Shown: positions 6,490-14,653 of the stretch, piece after piece
Numbering within the stretch: position 1 is the first letter of the stretch
Layout: each line of letters opens with the position of its first letter
Assembly: GCA_036375695.1 (NCBI GenBank)
Contig: DASVBU010000047.1
Coordinates: 1-17,845 of the forward strand
DNA length: 17,845 bases
Origin: ZC4RG35 sp036375695
GTDB lineage: Bacteria > Actinomycetota > Acidimicrobiia > Spongiisociales > ZC4RG35
Direction of reading: 5' to 3'
Translations under genes and position numbers: made by a program
The notes under the pieces: generated by a model
Databases searched by the model: none
What the model was told of the DNA's origin: nothing
Seen by the model: the letters and a program-made list of their open reading frames with translations, nothing else

Positions 6490-7416
6490 TCAGGCCGGCC
6501 GGCCGCCTCCCTGCTGCTCCCGGAACAGCTCGCCGATGGCGGCCACGGAGCCGAGAACGCCGGACGTGTCCAGCGGGAGGAAGATCTTCGTTGCCTGCCC
6601 GTTTGCGATCCCCTGCAACGCCTCCAGATAGCGGATGGCGATGAGGTCGGGGGTCGGGTTCCCGGCGTGGATCGCCGAGAACACCCGCTCGATGGCCTGC
6701 GCCTCACCCTCTGCCACGGTGAGCAGCTGGTAACGCTCGGCATCGGCGACCCGCCGGATGGCCTCGGCCTGACCCTCGGCCTCGAGGACCTGGCTCTCCT
6801 TGACACCCTCTGCCGTGAGGATGGCGGCCCGCTTGGAGCCCTCGGCCTCGGTGACCGCGGCACGCCGGTCGCGCTCGGCCTTCATCTGTCGGTGCATGGC
6901 GTCGGTGACGTCCTGCGGCGGCTCGATGCGCTGGATCTCGACCCGGACCACACGGACGCCCCACTTGTCGGTGGCGTCGTCGAGGATGGTCCGCAGCTTG
7001 GCGTTGATCACCTCGCGGGAGGTCAGCGCCGAGTCGAGGTCGAGGTCGCCGACCACGTTCCTCAGGTTGGTCTGTGCCAGCTTGGTGACGGCGAGGATGA
7101 AGTTGGCGACGTTGTACTGCAGCTTCACCGGGTCGGTGGGCTCGAAGTAGATCACGGCGTCGACCGTCACCACGACGTTGTCCTTGGTGATGACGTCCTG
7201 CGGGGGCACGTCGACGACCTGCTCCCGCATGTCCACCTTGATGATCCGCTTGACGAACGGCATGACCCAGCGCAGGCCGGAGTCGACCGTCTTCTCGTAG
7301 CGGCCGAGGAACTCGATGAGTCCCTTCTGGTAGGGCCGCACGATCTTGAATCCCGACGCGGCGACCAGGATCAGCGCGATCGCCAGCACCGCGAACAGGA
7401 CGATTACTGGTGGCAT
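6490..7416 (-). CDS. SPFH domain (stomatin / band 7, QmcA-like) membrane protein
   Basis: The 308-aa protein has one N-terminal membrane segment (residues 4-21), then an SPFH/band 7 domain from about 24 to 190 (VRPYQKGLIEFLGRY, DSGLRWVMPFVKRI, MREQVVDVPPQDVITKDNVVVTVDAVIYF, WGVRVVRVEIQRIEPP). An Ala/Glu/Arg-rich coiled coil follows at roughly 185-240 (MKAERDRRAAVTEAEG, EAEGQAEAIRRVADAER), ending in a typical stomatin tail (YLEALQGIANGQATKIFLP). Stomatin-like proteins oligomerise on membranes, organise microdomains and often regulate membrane proteases. The gene lies 28 bp downstream of the HAAS/NfeD gene, and NfeD-stomatin pairing is a widespread conserved arrangement, so the two products very likely interact. 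The closing Gly-rich tail (QQGGGRPA) is short. Family assignment is firm; the client is unknown. Confidence 0.94.
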   Translation of the reverse strand: MPPVIVLFAVLAIALILVAASGFKIVRPYQKGLIEFLGRYEKTVDSGLRWVMPFVKRIIKVDMREQVVDVPPQDVITKDNVVVTVDAVIYFEPTDPVKLQYNVANFILAVTKLAQTNLRNVVGDLDLDSALTSREVINAKLRTILDDATDKWGVRVVRVEIQRIEPPQDVTDAMHRQMKAERDRRAAVTEAEGSKRAAILTAEGVKESQVLEAEGQAEAIRRVADAERYQLLTVAEGEAQAIERVFSAIHAGNPTPDLIAIRYLEALQGIANGQATKIFLPLDTSGVLGSVAAIGELFREQQGGGRPA

Positions 7417-7444
7417 GTTTCCCCTTCTCTCCTAGTCATTCTGA

Positions 7445-8221
7445 TCAGCCTTCCAAAGGTTCGACCACGAGCCTGGTGCCGCTCACGTCGACCACCTGGA
7501 TCCGGGTCCCGACCTCGATCCGTCCCGGCGAGGTCGCCCGCCATTCCTCGCTCAGGACACGCACCAGGCCGGCGCCCGTCAGCGGGTCGACGGTCTCGAG
7601 CACGACGCCCTCCGCGCCGATCCATCGGTTGGCGCCGACCGCCGGCTGCACCTCCTGGTCCTGCCGCCCGACATAGCGACGAAGGTACGCGAATGCGAAT
7701 GCCGTCACCCCGAAGAACACCAGCCACTGGGTGATCTGGTTCACGTCCAACCACGCCAGGATGGCCGCGGCCGCGGCGCCAATGGCAAACGGGAGCAGGA
7801 AGAACCCTGCGGTGAACATCTCCGCGATCCCCATCACCAGGGCGAAGATCGTCCAGACCCAGCGCCATGCCTCGTTGTCCACGTTTGCACCTCCTCGACC
7901 GGCCACTGCCGCCGCGCTCACCAGAGCCACGACGGCGAATCCGTACAGAATCGAATCCCGCCTCGTCTCTCGCCGTCGCTTCTCTCGACCGCTCTGAACG
8001 TCCTTCCAAGACGGCACCCTACGCCCCAGACGGGCCTCGGCCCACTGCTCGGCGAGGCCGGCCAGGTCGGACACCACGAGATCGGTCCTCCCGCCCCGCT
8101 TCTCGGCCTCCTCGAGATGGGTCTCCAGCTCGGCCCGCATCTCCTCTATGGCGGAGCGGTCGAGACCCGCCTCCTGCCAGTAGGCGACGAGCTCCGTGAC
8201 GATGGAGCGGTCAGAGGGCAT
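7445..8221 (-). CDS. HAAS-like domain fused to NfeD membrane protein
   Basis: The 258-aa protein seems to join two families. Residues 5-66 form an all-helical segment (VTELVAYWQEAGL, MRAELETHLEEAEKRGG, VVSDLAGLAEQWAEARLG) resembling the HAAS/DUF1700 helical domain usually encoded next to PadR regulators. After a basic stretch (80-88), hydrophobic segments lie at about 90-108, 119-157 (two helices) and 163-180. Residues 197-258 match the NfeD C-terminal OB-fold: IGAEGVVLETVDPLTGAGLVRV, SEEWRATS, GTRIQVVDVSGTRLVVEP. There is no ClpP-like protease domain, so this is the short NfeD form. The start overlaps the end of padR by 11 nt, and the SPFH gene follows by 28 bp. I infer that the HAAS part senses or transmits a signal linked to PadR while the NfeD part scaffolds the stomatin. 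Confidence 0.85.
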   Translation of the reverse strand: MPSDRSIVTELVAYWQEAGLDRSAIEEMRAELETHLEEAEKRGGRTDLVVSDLAGLAEQWAEARLGRRVPSWKDVQSGREKRRRETRRDSILYGFAVVALVSAAAVAGRGGANVDNEAWRWVWTIFALVMGIAEMFTAGFFLLPFAIGAAAAAILAWLDVNQITQWLVFFGVTAFAFAYLRRYVGRQDQEVQPAVGANRWIGAEGVVLETVDPLTGAGLVRVLSEEWRATSPGRIEVGTRIQVVDVSGTRLVVEPLEG

Positions 8222-8564
8222 CGTCGACCCCCAGCACCGAGTCCACCGCCGAGCGGAACGCCCGCCACTCGCCGACCCAGGTCTCGAGGCTGCGTCGGCC
8301 CTTGTCGGTGATCCGGTAGTACTTCCGGGCCGGGCCCCCGGAGCTCTGCACCAGGTAGCCCTCGATCATCCCCGAACGCTGGAGACGGGAGAGAATCGGG
8401 TAGATCGAACCCTCACTGGCCAGACCCAGTCCCCGCTCGGTGAGCTTGTTGGCCATCTCGTAGCCGTAGGACGGCTCCTCCCGGATCACCGCCATGAGAC
8501 ACATGTCGAGCACGCCGTGGAGGAGCTGTGTGCTCCGGTCCTGTCGGGTGCTCCCAGATACCAT
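8211..8564 (-). CDS. PadR family transcriptional regulator
   Basis: The protein is a compact PadR winged-helix repressor: an opening helix (STQLLHGVLDMCLMAVI), the family block SYGYEMANKL, the recognition region ASEGSIYPILSRLQRSGMIEGYL, and the wing GPARKYYRITDKGRRSL, closing with LETWVGEWRAF. I start it at the ATG at 8564 (117 aa), because a promoter with TTGAGC, 17-nt spacing and TATCAT ends exactly 7 nt before that ATG, giving a leaderless message. The frame is open to a TTG at 8600 (129 aa), but that TTG is part of the -35, and an ATG at 8573 lies inside the -10. Its 3' end overlaps the HAAS/NfeD gene by 11 nt. It presumably represses its own operon; the divergent clpB might be affected too. 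Confidence 0.92.
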   Translation of the reverse strand: MVSGSTRQDRSTQLLHGVLDMCLMAVIREEPSYGYEMANKLTERGLGLASEGSIYPILSRLQRSGMIEGYLVQSSGGPARKYYRITDKGRRSLETWVGEWRAFRSAVDSVLGVDDAL

Positions 8565-8579
8565 GCCAGGCATGATACC
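8557..8579. promoter_or_regulatory. Palindrome over the padR -10 and start codon, probable PadR autooperator
   Basis: CATGCC (8562-8567) and GGCATG (8569-8574) form a perfect inverted repeat around A8568. Beyond one mismatch it continues with AT/TA pairs, so that 9 of 11 positions pair between 8557 and 8579. The element covers the proposed padR -10 hexamer and initiation codon, where a bound dimer would block transcription. PadR repressors typically bind such dyads at their own promoter. Because the dyad also codes for the first PadR residues if a longer start is used, its symmetry favours the short, leaderless start. Confidence 0.6.
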
Positions 8580-8600
8580 AGGTCTCGCCAAATTGCTCAA
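8572..8600 (-). promoter_or_regulatory. padR promoter, leaderless type
   Basis: On the minus strand, TTGAGC (8600-8595) and TATCAT (8577-8572) are separated by exactly 17 nt, and the -10 is preceded by TGG, an extended -10 motif. The ATG at 8564 begins 7 nt after the -10, the spacing expected when the transcript starts at the A of the start codon. Leaderless mRNAs are common in actinobacteria. This is the best promoter match in the window. Confidence 0.65.
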
Positions 8601-8633
8601 CAGGGAATACCGACGATGGGCCCGTCGGTTGGA

Positions 8634-8654
8634 TCTGATATATTCACACTCAAG
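8634..8654 (+). promoter_or_regulatory. clpB promoter with a degenerate HAIR (HspR) site
   Basis: The HspR-associated inverted repeat (HAIR) has consensus CTTGAGT-N7-ACTCAAG. Here ACTCAAG is present exactly at 8648-8654. At the correct N7 spacing, the left half (8634-8640) reads TCTGATA, keeping only the central TGA. TATATT at 8639-8644 is a good -10, so the site covers the probable core promoter and transcription start, as expected for repression. No convincing -35 is visible. Given that hspR lies at 14650-15045, HspR control of clpB is likely but the weak left half is a caveat. Confidence 0.45.
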
Positions 8655-8665
8655 TTTGTTGTGAG

Positions 8666-11239
<2,574 letters not shown>

Positions 11240-11280
11240 CAGGCTCGATCCCGCCAGGTAGGGACCTTCGCCCCTGATCG

Positions 11281-11293
11281 CCGGGCTGCCCGG
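11281..11293 (+). terminator. Short GC hairpin after clpB
   Basis: CCGGG (11281-11285) pairs with CCCGG (11289-11293) around a CTG loop, 41 nt after the clpB stop and followed by TT. The stem is short but all G/C. It may be a weak terminator separating clpB from the next gene. Confidence 0.3.
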
Positions 11294-11311
11294 TTCATAC
11301 GTTCCGTTGGT

Positions 11312-11710
11312 ATGAGCCGAGCAGCCCAAACCATTCAGGAGGCTCCCGAATCGAGCGTTCGCCCCGGGCCCGGTCTCCTCGGTCTGGCGATGATGCTCCA
11401 TGGGTTGGTCCACCTCATGGGGGTGATGCTCCTGCTCCGGCTGGAGGAACCGGGTGACCTGACCTACGAGATGGCCAGCCCCGAACCGGGCACCACCCTC
11501 GGCGTGGTGTTCGCCGGGCTCTGGCTCATGGCGTGTGTCCTCTTCGTCGCCGCCGGCTGGACCGTCATCCGCGGCCACGCCTCTGCACGGCTGGTGGCGA
11601 CGGCCTCGGTGGTGTCGCTGATCGCGATCGCACCGATGGCAGCGACGGCGCCGGCCGGGATCCTCCTCTCCGCAGTCTTCCTGGTCGGCGCCGTCGTTCG
11701 CAGGAGATGA
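11312..11710 (+). CDS. Four-helix membrane protein, unknown function
   Basis: This 132-aa protein has four predicted membrane segments: about 21-42, 62-83, 92-110 and 112-129, ending in Arg-Arg-Arg. The first helix carries two histidines one turn apart (LHGLVHLMG, His30 and His34), the only strongly polar side chains in the membrane. The next gene overlaps it by 4 nt (ATGA), so both are made together. The HGLVHLMG motif recalls the N-terminal membrane part of some longer proteins that end in a DUF6544/DUF6920-type domain, the family to which the next gene seems to belong; this is from memory. A TACGTT hexamer (11298-11303) 8 nt before the ATG could be a leaderless promoter. Confidence 0.72.
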   Translation: MSRAAQTIQEAPESSVRPGPGLLGLAMMLHGLVHLMGVMLLLRLEEPGDLTYEMASPEPGTTLGVVFAGLWLMACVLFVAAGWTVIRGHASARLVATASVVSLIAIAPMAATAPAGILLSAVFLVGAVVRRR

Positions 11711-12465
11711 GGCCTCCGTCGGCATCCCTTCCGTCACGGGCACGACGGCTCTGGGCGGAACTCGGCGACTCACCGAGCGACTGGGTCGACGTGATGCCTT
11801 TGCCCACCGGACCGGCGGCCCTCTGGCTCGACCGGGCAGCCCCGACGTGCACGCCACCGCATCACAGCGTCGTGCTGCGCATGCACGGGGAGATCAAGGT
11901 CGGGAGGTGGCGGCCCTTCCGGGCGGAGCAGATCCTGTCGAGGCATGGCTTCGTCTGGGCGGCCCGTGCCGGGAGGTTCCCGATGGTCGTCCGTGGCTTC
12001 GACATCTGCCGGCCCGAGGGCGGTGAGATGGATTGGCGTCTGCTCGGCCTCGTCCCGGTGATGCGTCGGGCCGGCGACGACGTCTGGCGAAGCGCCGCGG
12101 GGAGGCACGCCGCCGAGTTGCTCGTCCTGGCCCCTTGTTTCGGACGCACACCCCAAGTCGCCTGGACTTCCGGCCGAGGAGACGACGTGGCCGTGGCCAA
12201 GGTGATCCTGGGACGGTTCAAGCACGAAGTCTCGTTGCGGATCGACGAGACAGGGCGGCTCCTCGACCTGTCCCTCCCGCGTTGGGGCGACCCCGACGGT
12301 GCGGGATTCCGTGAGGAGCCATTCGGTGTCGTCTTCGAGTCGGAGCGACGGTTTGGTGACCACCTCCTCCCGGGGTCGTTCCGGGCCGGGTGGTGGCCCG
12401 GGACCGACAGCTGGGCGGAGGGGGAGTTCTTCCGCTGCGTCGTCGACGACGCCGAATTCTCCTGA
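11707..12465 (+). CDS. Soluble protein resembling DUF6544/DUF6920 family
   Basis: The 252-aa protein starts at the ATG at 11707, which overlaps the preceding stop (ATGA); the frame is open further upstream, but only inside the membrane-protein gene. GGAG abuts the ATG, too close for a normal Shine-Dalgarno sequence, so initiation probably relies on termination-reinitiation. It has no signal peptide or membrane helix. Characteristic runs are VVLRMHGEIKVGRWRPFRAEQ, GFVWAARAGRFPMVVRGFD, MDWRLLGLVPVM, SAAGRHAAELLVLAP, RLLDLSLPRWGDPDG and WAEGEFFRCVVDDAEF. From memory this is the pattern of the uncharacterised DUF6544/DUF6920 proteins, which suggests a beta-rich ligand-binding fold; no catalytic residues can be named. 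It converges on the GNAT gene with only 18 bp between stops. Confidence 0.75.
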   Translation: MRPPSASLPSRARRLWAELGDSPSDWVDVMPLPTGPAALWLDRAAPTCTPPHHSVVLRMHGEIKVGRWRPFRAEQILSRHGFVWAARAGRFPMVVRGFDICRPEGGEMDWRLLGLVPVMRRAGDDVWRSAAGRHAAELLVLAPCFGRTPQVAWTSGRGDDVAVAKVILGRFKHEVSLRIDETGRLLDLSLPRWGDPDGAGFREEPFGVVFESERRFGDHLLPGSFRAGWWPGTDSWAEGEFFRCVVDDAEFS

Positions 12466-12483
12466 GTGATGCGCTCGGTGGTG

Positions 12484-13164
12484 TCAGCCGTCGACGCCGG
12501 CCACGAGGCGGGGTTTGGGGTCCGGATGATCGAGCCAGGCGCGCAGGCCCTCCCGAACGGTTGGCCAATCCTCACCGGTCATTGCGAACCAGGCCGTGTC
12601 CCGATTCCGTCCCTTGACGATGAGGTGGTTGCGGAAGATCCCCTCGAACCGGAACCCCAGACGGAGCGCCGCATGTCGGGAGGCCGCGTTGAGGGCGTCG
12701 CACTTCCACTCCACCCGCCGACATCGATAGAACCCGAAGGCCTCCTCCAGCAACAGATAGGCCGTTTCGGTGTTGACACCGGTCCGGTGCACCTGTGGCA
12801 CATACCAGATGTGACCGAGCTCCATGGTCCGGTTCGACTCGTCACGACGCATCAGGGCGGCCATCCCCACGGCCCGGTCATCCTGGCCGACGACGGTGTG
12901 CCAGAGGGGATCGATGCTGGCGGCGGCCCGGGTCATCCATTCCTCCATCGCATCGAGATCGGGGAACGGCCCGTAGCCCATGTAGGTCCAGACGGCCTCG
13001 GCTTCGGGCGAGCCATGGGTGAGCGGATAGGTGGCAGCGGTGTCGCGCCCGGGTTCAGGGGCGCGCAGGGTCACCATCCCACCCTCCATGGGGCGACGCT
13101 GCAACGGAGGCCCAGGTTCGGTGTCGGCCACGGGAAGTCCCACGGGCAGGCTCATGACCGTCAT
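12484..13164 (-). CDS. GNAT family N-acetyltransferase (RimJ/RimL type)
   Basis: The 226-aa protein is a GNAT fold of the RimJ/RimL branch, which uses acetyl-CoA to acetylate a protein N-terminus, lysine or small amine. After an unconserved start come GGMVTLRAPEPGRD, the acetyl-CoA region MELGHIWYVPQVHRTGVNTETAYLLLEEAFG, WKCDALNAASRHAALRLGFRFEG (the Asn/Ser pair and the LGF block typical of RimJ/RimL), and a C-terminal WFAMTGEDWPTVREGLRAWL helix. A second in-frame ATG lies 9 nt downstream (13155, MSLPVG), so the exact start is uncertain. The gene is divergent from the CapA-like gene with 38 bp between starts. The substrate cannot be inferred. Confidence 0.9.
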   Translation of the reverse strand: MTVMSLPVGLPVADTEPGPPLQRRPMEGGMVTLRAPEPGRDTAATYPLTHGSPEAEAVWTYMGYGPFPDLDAMEEWMTRAAASIDPLWHTVVGQDDRAVGMAALMRRDESNRTMELGHIWYVPQVHRTGVNTETAYLLLEEAFGFYRCRRVEWKCDALNAASRHAALRLGFRFEGIFRNHLIVKGRNRDTAWFAMTGEDWPTVREGLRAWLDHPDPKPRLVAGVDG

Positions 13165-13202
13165 TCAAACCATGGGGAAGCCACATCCGCCGCCCCGGTT
13201 CG

Positions 13203-14285
13203 ATGCAGACTGATGCCGTGCGTCGGGTAGCTGTCGCCCTGATCGTCTTCGTCGCGGCCTTTCCGGCCCCCGCGGCCGCCGATGAACGCGACGACACGCT
13301 CCTCTTCGCCTTCACCGGCGACACGTTGACCCATCTCAACGTCAATGCCGCAGCCCGTCGTTACGGGTCGCCGTACGACTTCCGCCCCATGTTCGAGCCG
13401 GTGAGGCATCTCATCGAAGGGGCCGACTTCGCCATCTGCCACATGGAGGTGCCGCTCTCGCCGGACAACACGAACATCTCCAGCTTCCCGAGGTTCAATG
13501 GTCCGAGGGAGATCGCCAACGCCCTGGCACATGCCGGCTTCGATGCCTGCAGCACGGCCTCGAACCACACCATCGACCAGGGCGTCCAGGGCGCGCTCGC
13601 CACCCGTCGCATCCTCGAGGAAGCCGGGCTCCGTCAGTCGGGGATCCGGTCGAGCGTCCTCGAGATGTGGGAGGACCCGGTGTACGAGGTCGACGGCGTG
13701 GAGGTGGCCCACCTCGCGGCCACCTATTGGTACAACGGTCTCCGTCCTCCGGCGGGCATGGAATGGATCAGTTCCGAGATCGATGTCGCCGACCTCCTCT
13801 ACCGGGCGCGGCGGGCCAAGGCCCTCGGAGCGGACCTCGTGGTGGTGAGCATGCACTGCTGCGTCGAGTACCGGATGATGCCGACGACGCGGCAGGTCGA
13901 GGACTCCCACCGGCTCATCGAGTCACCGTACGTCGACCTGGTGGTCAGCCATCACAGCCATGTGGTGGGGCCGGTGGAGAAGGTGGGTGACGAGTTCATC
14001 CTCCACGGGCTGGGCAACTTCCTCTCCGGACAGCTCTTCCGGGCCGAGACCTCCGACGGGGTCATCGCCATGGTTCGGGCGACGCGGAACGACGGCATCT
14101 GGCGGTTCGACCGGGTCGAGGTGATCCCCACCCAGGTGACGGGCGGCAGCCGGATCGTGCCCGTCGAGCAGGGGTCGGGGTCGTGGCAGCGGACCATGTC
14201 GGCGATCAACGCCATGGGGGCTGGGATCGAGCCCTTCCCCGGTCACGTCAGCCGCACGGCGCGCCTCGATCTCTTCGACGGATAG
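13203..14285 (+). CDS. Secreted CapA family protein with an unusual His-Cys-Cys metal-site block
   Basis: This 360-aa protein opens with a cleavable-looking signal peptide (VRRVAVALIVFVAAFPAPAAA, probably cut before Asp-Glu-Arg), so it acts outside the membrane. The start may be the ATG at 13203 or the GTG at 13218. CapA-family blocks follow in order: FAFTGDTLTH, DFAICHMEVPLS, ACSTASNHTIDQG, VVSMHCCVEY, VVSHHSHVVGP and ILHGLGNFLSG. The usual His-Trp-Gly-X-Glu block reads His218-Cys-Cys-Val-Glu222, with Trp and Gly both replaced by Cys; the first CapA-like protein in this window keeps HWGRE. No polyglutamate synthetase genes (CapB/CapC) are nearby, so capsule synthesis is not supported. A strong hairpin follows the stop. 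Confidence 0.9.
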   Translation: MQTDAVRRVAVALIVFVAAFPAPAAADERDDTLLFAFTGDTLTHLNVNAAARRYGSPYDFRPMFEPVRHLIEGADFAICHMEVPLSPDNTNISSFPRFNGPREIANALAHAGFDACSTASNHTIDQGVQGALATRRILEEAGLRQSGIRSSVLEMWEDPVYEVDGVEVAHLAATYWYNGLRPPAGMEWISSEIDVADLLYRARRAKALGADLVVVSMHCCVEYRMMPTTRQVEDSHRLIESPYVDLVVSHHSHVVGPVEKVGDEFILHGLGNFLSGQLFRAETSDGVIAMVRATRNDGIWRFDRVEVIPTQVTGGSRIVPVEQGSGSWQRTMSAINAMGAGIEPFPGHVSRTARLDLFDG

Positions 14286-14290
14286 ACGAG

Positions 14291-14339
14291 TCCCCCAGCC
14301 GGAGGCTGGGGGAAAGTACCGCCGGCGAAGCCGGGGGTA
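14291..14339. terminator. Two back-to-back hairpins between convergent genes
   Basis: The first stem pairs TCCCCCAGCC (14291-14300) with GGCTGGGGGA (14304-14313), 10 perfect pairs around GGA, followed by AAAGT on the plus strand and an AGTCCCCC-type flank on the other. The second pairs TACC-G-CCGGC (14317-14326) with GCCGG-G-GGTA (14330-14339), one mismatch, loop GAA. They lie between the CapA stop (14285) and the stop of the 95-aa gene (14366) and could end transcription from both directions. The tidy modular form also suggests a repeat found elsewhere in the genome. Confidence 0.65.
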
Positions 14340-14365
14340 GGGGGGTGGCGGACCCGTTCGGGGCC

Positions 14366-14653
14366 TCAGAAAGGCTTGTTTCGGTCCAGCCCGATGATCC
14401 GGGAGTAGGCCCGGTCGCCCTGACGACCCATGGGGACGAGTTGGGCGCGTCCCTTGCCCCCGCCCGGGATCTCGATGTCAACCACCAAAGCCTTGCCGTC
14501 GACGGCAGTGCCGGCGAGGACCTGGAGTGTCCCCTTCCAGGACGCCACCTCTGAGTCGATCTCGAGTTGCGCCTGGCCGGTGGTGAGGATTGCTCCGTCG
14601 GGGAGGTACACCCGGACGGGGCCCTGGTAGCTGTCGGTGATCGTGTCGGTCAT
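14366..14653 (-). CDS. 95-aa protein of unknown function, last gene of the dnaK operon
   Basis: This small soluble protein has no signal peptide, membrane segment or cysteine. It looks all-beta: DSYQGPVRVYLPDG, AILTTGQAQLEIDSEVASWKGTLQVLAG, ALVVDIEIPGGGKGRAQLVPMG, then AYSRIIGLDRNKPF at the end. By eye the Tyr-X-Gly-Pro opening, the Trp-X-Gly strand and the Pro-Phe end loosely recall DUF4873, but I cannot confirm this. Its ATG overlaps the hspR stop by 4 nt (ATGA), so it is translationally coupled to hspR and belongs to the heat-shock operon. That makes a chaperone-related or stress-related role likely, without showing what it is. Coding status is supported by the overlap, the residue composition and the terminator directly behind it. 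Confidence 0.75.
   Translation of the reverse strand: MTDTITDSYQGPVRVYLPDGAILTTGQAQLEIDSEVASWKGTLQVLAGTAVDGKALVVDIEIPGGGKGRAQLVPMGRQGDRAYSRIIGLDRNKPF

Noticed and set aside
6369..6863. N-terminal extension of the binding-protein frame to 6863
   Set aside because: The extension is Arg/Ser/Pro-rich and lies out of frame inside the SPFH gene. The ATG at 6368 has a good ribosome-binding site and begins a lipoprotein signal.
8647..8665. CIRCE element (HrcA site) before clpB, from CACTC-N9-GTGAG
   Set aside because: The right arm of CIRCE must read GAGTG; GTGAG is not the reverse complement of CACTC, so there is no CIRCE dyad. HspR is the regulator present.
13190..13210. GGTTCGATGC as a possible tRNA T-arm before the second CapA-like gene
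   Set aside because: No acceptor, D or anticodon stem can be placed around it, and it overlaps the start of a well-supported gene.
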